Source: Bacillota bacterium (GTDB taxonomy: Bacteria > Bacillota > Clostridia > Peptostreptococcales > Acidaminobacteraceae). Taken from it: a DNA stretch of 64,000 nt. A program made the translations under genes and the position numbers. A model generated the notes under the pieces. The model had not been told where the DNA came from, ran no database searches, and saw nothing but the letters and a program-made list of their open reading frames with translations. Location of the stretch: assembly GCA_020161295.1 (NCBI GenBank), contig JAIUOA010000005.1:99617-163616 (forward strand). Reading direction: 5' to 3'. Shown here in pieces: positions 42,218-50,944 of the stretch; within the stretch, counting starts at the first letter, position 1; each line of letters begins with the position of its first letter.

Positions 42218-43471
42218 GTGAAAAAAAATACAATAATGTTAAATTTTACAACGATTATTTTTGCATCTTTATGCTTAACAAGCATATTCATTGGAATGTT
42301 ATCATGGTATTTTACTAAGAATAGTTACTTTTTCTTTTCGCTAATTATTTTTGGTTTTATTTTATCAGCTATTGTTAGTTATTTTGTTCGGTACTCTTTA
42401 AACCGACTAAGTGTAAAATTCGAGAATGATATGAACGTTATAAAGAACGGGGATTTCTCTTATGTAATTAATTCAAAATTTTTTGGATCATTAAACAAAA
42501 TATCATTATCAGTAAATACTATTATAAATGAAATGAAAGTTTTGATAACTGAGTTCATTGAATTATCAACAGCCGTTGTTCAAATTTCAACTTCATTGAA
42601 TAATAAAGCGCATAACAACCTACTATCCACTGAACAAATATCACAATCCGTAGATGAAATTACTAAAGGAGCAATTAACCAAGCTTCAGTTGTAAGAGAC
42701 GGGCTTGAGAAAACCCAATCTTTAAATAAAAATATTAGTGAGTTAACACAATCTCAAAGTATTATTCTATCTAGTACAGAGAGTATAAAGCTTCTAAATC
42801 AAGATGGCATGAATGCAATAAAAGAACTAGAATTGATATCACTAAAATCTAATAGCGCATTTGAATCAATATACAATACAACCGAGGATTTAGTTTCTTC
42901 AACATATCAAGTAACAAAAATGTTAGGTTCTATCGAGAAAATAACTGATCAGATTAATCTTCTATCTCTAAACGCAGCGATTGAAGCAGCACGAGCCGGT
43001 GAAGCTGGGAGAGGTTTTTCTGTAGTAGCTGATGAAATTAAAAAATTAGCAGATTTAAGTAAAGAAACCACAGGTATGATAGATTTACAACTAAAGTTAA
43101 TGGAGAAACAATCAAAAGATACAGTTCAGTCAATGTTAGATATGAAAGGAATATCAGGCAATCAAAAAATTGCAGTAGATAAAACCTTCAAATCCTTCAA
43201 ATCCATTTCAAATGCAACTGAAGAAATTAATGAAAAGGTAACAAATCAAACTAACGCAATAAATCAGATGCAAAACTATGCTAATGACTTTACTAATTCA
43301 ATTGAGGTTTTATCAAGTATATCTGAAGAAACCGTTGCCTTTTGCGAAGAGATTGCATCAAATACTCTTATTCAAGTTGATTCAATTTCCGAAATGAATA
43401 TAATGTCCAACAATTTAGTTGAATTAGCTAGTGTACTTGATGAGAAACTAAAAAAATATACTATTTCATAA
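42218..43471 (+). CDS. methyl-accepting chemotaxis protein without extracellular sensor domain
   Basis: A 417-residue chemoreceptor. Two membrane helices (about residues 7-30 and 36-58) are separated by only a few residues, so there is no periplasmic/extracellular ligand domain. A HAMP-like region follows, then a long coiled coil with the conserved tip [24 protein letters not shown]. It starts at GTG 42218 after AAGGAG. Receptors of this form sense membrane or cytoplasmic state. No cheA or cheW lies here. Control by TetR-2 is inferred from the operon. Confidence 0.85.
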   Translation: MKKNTIMLNFTTIIFASLCLTSIFIGMLSWYFTKNSYFFFSLIIFGFILSAIVSYFVRYSLNRLSVKFENDMNVIKNGDFSYVINSKFFGSLNKISLSVNTIINEMKVLITEFIELSTAVVQISTSLNNKAHNNLLSTEQISQSVDEITKGAINQASVVRDGLEKTQSLNKNISELTQSQSIILSSTESIKLLNQDGMNAIKELELISLKSNSAFESIYNTTEDLVSSTYQVTKMLGSIEKITDQINLLSLNAAIEAARAGEAGRGFSVVADEIKKLADLSKETTGMIDLQLKLMEKQSKDTVQSMLDMKGISGNQKIAVDKTFKSFKSISNATEEINEKVTNQTNAINQMQNYANDFTNSIEVLSSISEETVAFCEEIASNTLIQVDSISEMNIMSNNLVELASVLDEKLKKYTIS

Positions 43472-43542
43472 GTAATTTTATGTTTTATTTGAAGCCCACA
43501 TATTTTAAAATAGAAGGGCATATTTATATGTTTAATTTAAAA

Positions 43543-43552
43543 CGGACGTCCG
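43543..43552. promoter_or_regulatory. perfect CGGACGTCCG palindrome after the chemoreceptor gene
   Basis: CGGACGTCCG is a 10-bp perfect palindrome in AT-rich DNA. It shares CGGACGT with the box at 41577-41588. Both flank the TetR-2/chemoreceptor pair. Confidence 0.4.
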
Positions 43553-43577
43553 ATTAATATACGATGCTGAGCATAAA

Positions 43578-43621
43578 AATCACCCTACAACAAACTCCAT
43601 CAAGATTGTTGTAGGGTGATT
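43578..43621. terminator. strong bidirectional terminator
   Basis: AATCACCCTACAACAA and TTGTTGTAGGGTGATT form a perfect 16-bp stem with a 12-base loop. It sits between the chemoreceptor stop and the convergent hypothetical gene, 6 bases from the latter's stop. Confidence 0.85.
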
Positions 43622-43627
43622 GATTGT

Positions 43628-44236
43628 TTATGACAAGTTAATATTTTGCACAGCAATTTTTATAATATTTGTTCCAATGTCAACAATTACTGAATTCGTA
43701 TAGTTCTTAACTTCATCAAGTGTCCGTTTGTCAAATTCACTAAAGTCATATGTCCCATTTTTATTAATAAGACCTTCAAAATTAAAATTTGTGAGCAATC
43801 TCATTATATACACGTACTTAGGATAATTTACATTGCTTTCTTCATTCATGCCTTGTAATACATTCTCTACTTTGAATACAGGTTTATTATTTTCTCTTAT
43901 GGCACATGATATGACATCTAATAAGCCCTTTGAGATTTCAATATACAATGGAGAATCAACATAATATTCATCGTTCGAATTTTTTTCAACAAGGTAAAAT
44001 TTGATTTCAGGCAAATTAACACTTGATTTATTTTTCAATTCTATTGTTTTGACTACTGGAAAGTTTCTTTCTTCATACAAGTCCTCTAGCGAGTTGGAAT
44101 CACAATTTTTTTCTCGATTGCTTTTTTCGAAAATTATTCCTACGACGAAAAAAGTAATAATAATAGCAAAAAATATTTCCATAATTTTATTGTATGATTT
44201 CCAATAATCATACTCTCCTTTTAATAATTTATACAT
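43628..44236 (-). CDS. membrane-anchored protein of unknown function
   Basis: A 202-residue protein with one N-terminal transmembrane helix (about residues 20-36, EIFFAIIITFFVVGIIF). A mostly acidic, soluble exterior or cytoplasmic part follows. The ATG at 44236 has no good ribosome binding site; an internal ATG at 44182, just before the membrane helix, is the alternative. I do not recognise the family. It is alone between a terminator and the SNF2 helicase gene. Confidence 0.5.
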   Translation of the reverse strand: MYKLLKGEYDYWKSYNKIMEIFFAIIITFFVVGIIFEKSNREKNCDSNSLEDLYEERNFPVVKTIELKNKSSVNLPEIKFYLVEKNSNDEYYVDSPLYIEISKGLLDVISCAIRENNKPVFKVENVLQGMNEESNVNYPKYVYIMRLLTNFNFEGLINKNGTYDFSEFDKRTLDEVKNYTNSVIVDIGTNIIKIAVQNINLS

Positions 44237-44303
44237 CCAGGTATTTTACAACCGATGATTCTTTACAAACGGAAATTAATCACTTTATATTCGGTAAAAT
44301 ACT

Positions 44304-46442
44304 TTATGCATATTTTTTTCGCTCTTCTTCTATAATATTGGTAATCCAAGTGCTACTTTGAAATTTTTTATCAGCTTCAGCAATTGCTGACTCATGAGCG
44401 TAATTGTTAAAGATCAATTGCTTTGCACCCAGAATATCCATAATTCTTTCATCAATACTACTTTCCATGAGTAGTCTATGAACAATAACCTTTTGAGTTT
44501 GTCCCATTCTATATGCGCGTGAAATTGCCTGATTTTCTATCGAAGGTTTGAGTTGCGGCTCACAAAATATAACAACACTTGCTGCTTGAATATTAAGTCC
44601 AATCCCACCTGCTGTAATCTGACACACTAAAACTGCTCCATGTGAAGCTGCTGTAAATGAATCTATCCTATTTTGACGCTCCTGTGATGATATAGAACCA
44701 GTAATTACGCCTACACAACGATTTTCAACAAGTCTTGATACCTTATCAATTACATCTAGAAAAAATGAAAACACAATTACTTTTCTATTGTTCTCATACG
44801 CGTCCTGACATATTTCAACTAATCTTTTTGCTTTATTAGAATGTTCTATGTCATTTACATGCCAAGATAGTTGTCGGACCTTCATAAAGTTTTTTGTTTC
44901 CAAAGCCTCAATATAAGATCTTTTTTCTTTGTCGTTAAACGTGCACCATTCTTCAATTTCTTCCAATGAAGGCAGTTCGGTCAATACATCTTCCCGTATT
45001 CTCCTTAGGTAAATAGGGGCTATTTTTTCTTTAAACAAAGTTGAATTTGATTGACTCTTAAAATCTTTGATTTTGTCCGCAAGAAACGGATTTAATGTCT
45101 TTATTAAAAAATACATTTCATTTACTTTATTTTCTATTGGTGTGCCTGTCATAAATAATTTGTAGTCCGCTTGATTCGCAATTTGAATCAAGTTTTTGGT
45201 TCTTTGTGCTTCTGGATTTTTAATAAAATGTGCTTCATCGACAATTAGCATGTCTATTTTGAAATCAATCGGCAAATCCAATTTCCCGATTGTATCGTAG
45301 GTTGAAACAGCAATTCCGCCCTGCTTCTTCCATTTTGTAAATTCATGATTTCGATTGCTTCCATGGATTTTATAATATTGAAAATTACTATGTAGCTTAA
45401 TTTCATGCATCCAATTAATCAAAACACTATTAGGACAAATTACTAAGAAATTGGATTTACCTTTCGCATTTAAATCAGCCATGGCAGCAATCGATTGGAC
45501 CGTTTTACCTAGACCCATCTCATCACCAAGCAATACATACTTTTGGCAAAGTATATATTTGGTTCCAAAATCCTGATATTTTCTTAATGTCGATTTAAAT
45601 AGGCCAAGTTCAAGTTTATATGACTCAATTTTACTAATTAAGTCCGCGGTTAATCCTCCTGAGATAACTTTTGAAGAGTATCGCGTACCACAAATTCTTT
45701 CATATTTTGCATAATAGTTTGAAGCATTTGATTCAAACTCTGACCAACTTGCTTTCTTTGCTTTGTTTTCAAGGTCGGAAAGAGTGTGAATTAATTCAAC
45801 AACATTGTCTTTATAACCGTCAGATAATAATACTTCAATTTCATCAAGACATTTTAATATAAAAGCCTTGTTTTTCTTCGAAGTAAAAAACCATTTAAAC
45901 TTACTTAGAGCTGGGCTGGCTTGACCGACGCGTATCGCTATCTTATCATGATTTTTTTTATTAATCTCAGCCGCTTCTTTGAAGATGGAATCACCATTGA
46001 TCAATATAAACAGCGCTTCTAACATTTTAGACTCATAATAACCTTTAGAATTAGGATCAAATTTGAATTTAATAGAGTCACGAGTACTAAGATAAATATT
46101 GGATGCTTGATCAATAATTCTATTTGCCGACTGCGGACCGATTCCATCCATTCTAACCAGTTTTTCATATTTCGATTGTCTAGCTTGATAAATGTTGGTT
46201 ATACCTGCAGCCCTCAAATTTGAAACTCGGATACCGCTTTTATTGATATTTATATGTTCAATATCCATCTTTTTCAGTTCATTGTCGCATAAATCTTCAA
46301 TTATTGATTCTGTATTCTTCTGTATGTCAGAAATATAGGCGCGCTCTTTCTTTTCAAGATCCATGGCGCTTTTATCGACAGATAGAATTTCATTTATTAT
46401 CGCCTTTGCATGTAGAAAATCCAATTTTTTCAAACGGCTCAT
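44304..46442 (-). CDS. SNF2-family DNA translocase/helicase
   Basis: A 712-residue protein. An N-terminal helix-hairpin-helix part (LRAAGITNIYQARQSKYEKLVRMDGIGPQSANRI, about residues 74-110) precedes the SNF2 ATPase. Walker A is GDEMGLGKTVQS, the DEAH box is VDEAHFIKN, and motif VI is QAISRAYRMGQTQ. SNF2 proteins move on double-stranded DNA and many occur in defence systems (for example ZorD-type and DISARM-type), but the partners of those systems are absent. The HhH part suggests binding of structured or damaged DNA. It starts after GGGAGTT. Its promoter is probably in 46443-46677. Confidence 0.88.
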   Translation of the reverse strand: MSRLKKLDFLHAKAIINEILSVDKSAMDLEKKERAYISDIQKNTESIIEDLCDNELKKMDIEHININKSGIRVSNLRAAGITNIYQARQSKYEKLVRMDGIGPQSANRIIDQASNIYLSTRDSIKFKFDPNSKGYYESKMLEALFILINGDSIFKEAAEINKKNHDKIAIRVGQASPALSKFKWFFTSKKNKAFILKCLDEIEVLLSDGYKDNVVELIHTLSDLENKAKKASWSEFESNASNYYAKYERICGTRYSSKVISGGLTADLISKIESYKLELGLFKSTLRKYQDFGTKYILCQKYVLLGDEMGLGKTVQSIAAMADLNAKGKSNFLVICPNSVLINWMHEIKLHSNFQYYKIHGSNRNHEFTKWKKQGGIAVSTYDTIGKLDLPIDFKIDMLIVDEAHFIKNPEAQRTKNLIQIANQADYKLFMTGTPIENKVNEMYFLIKTLNPFLADKIKDFKSQSNSTLFKEKIAPIYLRRIREDVLTELPSLEEIEEWCTFNDKEKRSYIEALETKNFMKVRQLSWHVNDIEHSNKAKRLVEICQDAYENNRKVIVFSFFLDVIDKVSRLVENRCVGVITGSISSQERQNRIDSFTAASHGAVLVCQITAGGIGLNIQAASVVIFCEPQLKPSIENQAISRAYRMGQTQKVIVHRLLMESSIDERIMDILGAKQLIFNNYAHESAIAEADKKFQSSTWITNIIEEERKKYA

Positions 46443-46677
46443 ACAATAACTCCCAACGTGTTGACAAGTTTTCTTATTTATTCATTAAGGATTAGAGCAT
46501 ATTTTAGATATAGTAATCACTCATTTTGATTCAACTTATCTAATAATCCTGTTTTTCTGATGTTGAATTTGATGCCGAAAACTATTAGTTCTAATTTGAA
46601 CTCCATCATAATGAATGATTACAAAATTAGAAATTGTATTCTTGCCGTTTTATGCTGGACACTGTTATCCATCATTG

Positions 46678-47085
46678 CTAAATACTATTTAATCTTTCAA
46701 GCCATTTCAATATACAGCCACTCTCAAAGAAATTTAACAGTGCGCCATCGCAGAAACGTTCTGCTCTTGAAGCACCTATTAGAAGAGCTATCACACATTT
46801 TTTATCTAGTATTGATACATCTGCTGCTTTCATTGATTCATTACTCCATTCAATGTTGTTGCTTTCAAGTGTTTCGCCATATCGAGTATGATCGAATTCT
46901 AGATGTTTATCACAAAATTTGTATAAGTCCTCTTGGAATGAATCCACCATTCTTGAATATCCCACAAAAGGCATCTTTATCGGATGCTCTAGTGTACCAT
47001 CATTTTCTTTGTCAACAATCCACTTTCCGATGTTATCCGATTGAATCATTAATATGTATTTAGTCAAAATATTAAATTTGCTCAT
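46678..47085 (-). CDS. DUF6508 family protein
   Basis: A 135-residue protein matching DUF6508 as I recall it, with the pattern PFVGYSRMVDSFQEDLYKF and a C-terminal LLIGASRAERFCDGALLNFFESGCILKWLERL. It begins at ATG 47085, after GAGGAGG, overlapping the preceding gene's stop by 14 bases. DUF6508 proteins are often found beside helicases or restriction genes, as here. Function is not established. Confidence 0.65.
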   Translation of the reverse strand: MSKFNILTKYILMIQSDNIGKWIVDKENDGTLEHPIKMPFVGYSRMVDSFQEDLYKFCDKHLEFDHTRYGETLESNNIEWSNESMKAADVSILDKKCVIALLIGASRAERFCDGALLNFFESGCILKWLERLNSI

Positions 47086-47755
47086 CCACGTCCTCCTCAG
47101 TATTTTCAATGCCAAATAACATCGTTAACTTATCAAAATTATAAGGGTATGAATTATCACCGTTATATTTTACTGGTGTATGGCCATTATTAAATTCAAT
47201 TTCCAAATCCCACTGCGTACCATCACAAACCATGTATCCAAAGCGCATAGTTGAATAACTTCTACGCCATTCACAAATATGAAGATCTGCCAGTGCAGCA
47301 ACAAATGTAGATATTATAAAAGGCTTATCATCTTCATCCAATAAAACAAGAGGTTCTTCATCAACCCATAATTTTGTATATGCTCTCAATTCATCTGAAA
47401 GTTCTACCACATAGCCACAGAAACCACCAAAGAATCCGCCAATACTAAGTGTAATCTTGCTGATAAAAGTAATATTAGAATCAAATTCAGCAGCCTTTTC
47501 TTCTGATTTTGACATAGTATAAGTTCCACCTGCTTCAGCATAGGCTAACTTTGCTCTGTCCAAATATTCACGTGACCAGTGAATGCGCGTTTCTTCACTC
47601 GGTCGAAGACTTGGCTCTTGACCATTGTGTGGGTTTTCAATTATATTTTTCAAACGACCAACTTCTTGTTTAAGACCATGAATAGCGCTCATAATCTGTT
47701 CTTTAGATTTTCCTTTGAGATATTCATCATAGTAACTTTCAGGGCTAATCATCAT
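47072..47755 (-). CDS. unrecognised 227-residue protein
   Basis: A 227-residue protein with an N-terminal coiled-coil-like helix (MISPESYYDEYLKGKSKEQIMSAIHGLKQEVGRLKNIIE, about residues 2-40) and a mixed alpha/beta C-terminal half. No motif points to a known family. It lies between the interrupted Nmad3 gene and DUF6508, sharing a start/stop overlap with the latter, so the two are coupled. It starts at ATG 47755, nine bases after AAGGAGT. Confidence 0.4.
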   Translation of the reverse strand: MMISPESYYDEYLKGKSKEQIMSAIHGLKQEVGRLKNIIENPHNGQEPSLRPSEETRIHWSREYLDRAKLAYAEAGGTYTMSKSEEKAAEFDSNITFISKITLSIGGFFGGFCGYVVELSDELRAYTKLWVDEEPLVLLDEDDKPFIISTFVAALADLHICEWRRSYSTMRFGYMVCDGTQWDLEIEFNNGHTPVKYNGDNSYPYNFDKLTMLFGIENTEEDVDEQI

Positions 47756-47803
47756 ATTAGGCCAACTCCTTAACGCATTTCTAGTCTTTATTTCCCTGCT
47801 AAC

Positions 47804-48037
47804 CTAAAACAAACACTTAACCCAATCAATAATTTCATCATCCGCATGAATCACAAATTCTTGACCTTTTGCTGCAGATTGAAAGCAATCGTCTTTCCAA
47901 CTATTTTCAGTATGGTATGAAATTCTGTACCGCTTGAAAAATTCTGGCAAATTCCACTTTGATTTTGTTTGACCGTCTTTCGTCAATATAACCCGATCAG
48001 AAATATTTAATACACCATAACCACTCTTTGATTCCAT
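47804..48037 (-). pseudogene. C-terminal part of an Nmad3-like protein, cut off by an IS element
   Basis: This open frame gives 77 residues (ESKSGYGVLNISDRVILT ... EIIDWVKCLF), the C-terminus of an Nmad3-type protein. On removing the IS element (48043-49318) and one copy of the AAAGT duplication, codons TTG AAC TTT join ATG GAA TCA in frame with the N-terminal part at 49319-49906. The intact protein would be about 274 residues. As it stands translation would need an internal start, and the fragment is probably not functional. Confidence 0.75.
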
Positions 48038-48106
48038 AAAGTATAATGTACACGCCTGTCAAGACACGAAATTCAAATTCTTAGTTATGAACTCCTTTCG
48101 TGAATT

Positions 48107-48946
48107 TTATGCTGCCACTTGATTACTTATGTTAAAGTAAATATCTGCAGGCGTGAGATATTTGTGTTTTTGATGTCCTCGATCGTAATTATACGTTTCC
48201 ATATATTCGTTTGTGATATCTTTTACATCTTGGATGGTTTCAGGGTACATCAAATAGAGGCGTTCCCATTTGTAAGATCTGAAAAACCTTTCAATTGCAA
48301 TATTGTCTGTTGCTCGACCTTTTCCGTCCATGCTGATTCTTGTTGTTTTATAACTCTTAATAAATTCAATATATTCCGTTGAGGTAAACTGACTACCTTG
48401 GTCACTATTAATTATCTCAGGTGTGCCATAACGCTCCACAGCTTTCTTTACAGTTCTTGTTACCATATCTGTCTGAAGTGAATTGCTTAGGGTGTAGCCT
48501 ACAATAAAACGTGAATGCCAGTCTATAATGGCTGTCAGGTAAACGAATCCCGATGGTGTACCTATATACGTAATGTCGATTGACCAAACTTGATTAGAAC
48601 GATTGATCTCAAGGTTTCTCAAGAGATAAGGATAAAGTTTAGCGGTTTTTGCTCTTTTACTGAGGTTCGGACCAGGATAAAATGCGTAAATGTCCATCTC
48701 TTGCATGTATCGTTTGACAAGCCTTCTTCCAACACTTGAGTATCCGAGTTTATGTAGCTCATTTTTGATTCTACGAACACCGTAAGAAGGCTCTTTGTAG
48801 TGAATACGATCAATGGCATTTTTAATCGCGATTTCATCCCCGGAAGGTACGATTTCAACCGGAGTGTGGTAAGCCGTTGAGCGAGGTAAGTCAAGCAACT
48901 CACACTGATGCTTGATGGTGATTTGAGTGTTTTTCCACTCAATCAA
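48107..48946 (-). CDS. IS3-family transposase OrfB (DDE integrase domain)
   Basis: A 279-residue protein with the rve-type DDE domain. An HTH_21 part (IKNAIDRIHYKEPSYGVRRIKNELHK) precedes the core WSIDITYI (first Asp), NSDQGSQF (second Asp) and NIAIERFFRSYKWERLY (Glu). OrfB is read from orfA by a probable -1 frameshift near AAAAGAAAAC at about 48950-48960, since the two frames overlap and orfB lacks its own ribosome binding site. The fusion protein is the active transposase. Confidence 0.92.
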   Translation of the reverse strand: MIEWKNTQITIKHQCELLDLPRSTAYHTPVEIVPSGDEIAIKNAIDRIHYKEPSYGVRRIKNELHKLGYSSVGRRLVKRYMQEMDIYAFYPGPNLSKRAKTAKLYPYLLRNLEINRSNQVWSIDITYIGTPSGFVYLTAIIDWHSRFIVGYTLSNSLQTDMVTRTVKKAVERYGTPEIINSDQGSQFTSTEYIEFIKSYKTTRISMDGKGRATDNIAIERFFRSYKWERLYLMYPETIQDVKDITNEYMETYNYDRGHQKHKYLTPADIYFNISNQVAA

Positions 48947-49263
48947 GGTTTTCTTTTCCTCATTTCGGCAATTTGCTTGTGCTTTTTTTTTAAGAAATCT
49001 ACATCCAATGTGAGTTCGCCAATCTTTTTAACAAGGAGCTCCTTTTCCGCCTCGTATTCTTCTTTCACTTTGTCGATTGATTCGCCTTTTTTATCGAATA
49101 CGCTTGCCATATTCTCTATAAATTCGGCTCTCCAACGGCTCAACACGGGCCCAGCGATATCATGTTTTCTTGAAATTTCAGCTAACGTACCTTCTTCTCG
49201 AATGATCTCTAGTACGATTGCTGCTTTTTCTTCAGGGGTCCAATTTCTTCTTTGTCTACTCAT
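48943..49263 (-). CDS. IS3-family transposase OrfA (HTH_Tnp_1)
   Basis: A 106-residue protein with an HTH_Tnp_1 domain (RRNWTPEEKAAIVLEIIREEGTLAEISRKHDIAGPVLSRWR) and a C-terminal leucine-zipper-like coiled coil (EYEAEKELLVKKIGELTLDVDFLKKK). It binds the IS ends. Its 3' end overlaps orfB, with phase change consistent with a -1 frameshift. Confidence 0.92.
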   Translation of the reverse strand: MSRQRRNWTPEEKAAIVLEIIREEGTLAEISRKHDIAGPVLSRWRAEFIENMASVFDKKGESIDKVKEEYEAEKELLVKKIGELTLDVDFLKKKHKQIAEMRKRKP

Positions 49264-49318
49264 ACTTATATCATAACTTATTTTTTGGAAATTGTGTCCA
49301 ACTCTATGTGAACATTAT

Positions 49319-49906
49319 AAAGTTCAATTTATCCGCTGCGTAGAATAAATGATCGAACTTAGAAGCCACTTTACCCCGGCACACATGTGGATGGTACAAT
49401 GCCCATTCTTCAAAGTCAGTTTCATTTATCTTTTTGATTTCATCTACCTGTAAATATCCATATATGGCGTGAAATCCCTTGCACTTAGGATCATATTTCA
49501 ATTTGCCATTGTTATATATAGTCTTTCTAAACCAGCCAAAATATAAAAACAAGTCACCTTTTCCCACATTCTGATTATTCAAATGAGTAAAAGCTGATCC
49601 ATTTTGCCCAAAGATACCCTTCCATCCATCTTTTCTAACAAAACTATCTTTTCTAATATCAGGATCCAAATGGCACGAAAGGTCATCAAGCCCAAAGTAT
49701 CCTTCACCTTCTACTTTTATATTCTCTCCCATTAAATCTCGAATTATTTCTGAATACTTAACACCATTATGGAAAAGCTCGCTGTATTTAATTGTTTGAT
49801 CAGTAACCGGTATTGGGATTGAAAGCATTGTTCCATCTGGTAAAACTGGACTTGTCCAACCACCATACCCACTATCAAAACCTTTTCTGCTTAAGATAAC
49901 TTTCAT
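49319..49906 (-). pseudogene. N-terminal part of an Nmad3-like protein, interrupted by the IS element
   Basis: 196 residues up to the IS boundary, opening VILSRKGFDSGYGGWTSPVL (a strong Nmad3-like start as I recall it). The frame then runs four codons into the IS before a stop. Nmad (nucleotide-modification-associated) domains are predicted to act with modified-base systems. ATG 49906 has GGGAGG eight bases upstream and lies 13 bases after the mcrC stop, so the gene was the third in an McrB-McrC operon. Confidence 0.75.
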
Positions 49907-49918
49907 TGAACCTCCCAA

Positions 49919-50944
49919 TTAATAATATAATGATTCAGCGATTACATCTAATTGAGCTTTGATATGATCAAAACTTTGGGCTAAATCAAGTGTTTTTACG
50001 CTAATTTTATTACCGCCAATTAGAGTATCTATATCCGGAGTAATTTCCTCATCGGTTTTTGCATAAAGTAACATACCTGAAACATTGCCGTTCTTATTTA
50101 AGTCTGCATTTTTAACGTATGTGTAAATCTGGTATAGATTGTTTGAATGATATGTTTTTTTTCCAAAATTATCAGACATCGTTTTAGTATAATATTTGGC
50201 ATCAATTATTAATATCTTATCTTCATAAGATAAATAGACATCGCTTTTCATAGCTGGCATATGGTATGAAAATTCTTGCATATCCCAATTGATTCGTGCA
50301 GCCTTAGCATTAAGACTTGAATGATGCCTACGGAAATACGCGAGTAAGAAATGCTCATATAGTACACTCATTTCCTCGTCTCTAAGCCACTCTCTCATTT
50401 TTGTATTTCCTTCAGAGTTGATCAGTAGGCCACGCAGAAAAAATTGACATATGTTAACTAAAGTAACATAGTCTGAGTCACCAGAAATTCTACAGTTTAG
50501 ATTAAGTGGTTTCACATCTGATACACTTCCTAAGCTAGACCATATAAATTTCAAATAATGTCTTCTATTCTTAGAAAGATTACTTTGGCGAAGTAAATTA
50601 ACGACAGCACCTTTAATGATTTGATTACCTGGTGTATCTTCTAAAAACTCATCAAATTCACATACAAGTCCATGTCTAACGTGTGATTGTTTCCTCAAAG
50701 ATTCTTGAAAATTAATCTTTCCTCGAAGGTTCTTTAGTTCGTCATGTTCATGAATATAACTTCTTGGTAGTCCTCTTTTTAATTGTCTCTTCATTCCTTG
50801 AACTATGATTTCAGCGAATAACTCATTTAAATTCTCAAAACTTTCGGCACCGAATTCACTTATACCACCAATTTTTAGCGAGCGAAAGGCGTATGCCAAC
50901 ATATGATATATGTTTTTGATTACAACGCTGTCATTTGAACTCAA
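49919..50944 (-). CDS. mcrC: McrC-family nuclease subunit of a modification-dependent restriction system
   Basis: A 341-residue McrC-like protein. The N-terminal part has NIYHMLAYAF, and DELKNLRGKINFQESLR follows. The PD-(D/E)xK nuclease core is in MKSDVYLSYEDKILIIDAKYY (Asp, then DxK-type Asp and Lys). It forms the endonuclease that works with the McrB NTPase. It starts at TTG 50944 (GGAGG seven bases upstream); the TTGA overlap with the mcrB stop indicates tight coupling. Confidence 0.9.
   Translation of the reverse strand: MSSNDSVVIKNIYHMLAYAFRSLKIGGISEFGAESFENLNELFAEIIVQGMKRQLKRGLPRSYIHEHDELKNLRGKINFQESLRKQSHVRHGLVCEFDEFLEDTPGNQIIKGAVVNLLRQSNLSKNRRHYLKFIWSSLGSVSDVKPLNLNCRISGDSDYVTLVNICQFFLRGLLINSEGNTKMREWLRDEEMSVLYEHFLLAYFRRHHSSLNAKAARINWDMQEFSYHMPAMKSDVYLSYEDKILIIDAKYYTKTMSDNFGKKTYHSNNLYQIYTYVKNADLNKNGNVSGMLLYAKTDEEITPDIDTLIGGNKISVKTLDLAQSFDHIKAQLDVIAESLYY

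Larger units (their letters stand above)
48043..49318 (-). mobile_element. IS3-family insertion sequence with target duplication
   Basis: A 1276-bp element with imperfect terminal repeats: ATAATGTACAC (left, 48043) and ATAATGTTCAC (right, read inward on the minus strand from 49318), both leading to GACAC about 20 bases inside. The 5-bp AAAGT lies at 48038-48042 and again at 49319-49323. It encodes orfA and orfB of the IS3 type in the minus direction and disrupts an Nmad3-like gene. A perfect duplication indicates a fairly recent insertion. Confidence 0.88.

Noticed and set aside
46560..47063. Plus-strand frame of 167 codons
   Set aside because: It lies antisense to the DUF6508 gene, lacks a ribosome binding site and has an unnatural Leu/His/Ile-rich composition.
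44304..47755. A complete Zorya or DISARM system
   Set aside because: Only an SNF2 helicase is present; the motor (ZorA/ZorB) and DISARM methyltransferase/DrmB partners are missing.
48908..49276. Plus-strand frame of 122 codons
   Set aside because: Antisense to the IS3 orfA gene; serine/phenylalanine-rich shadow.
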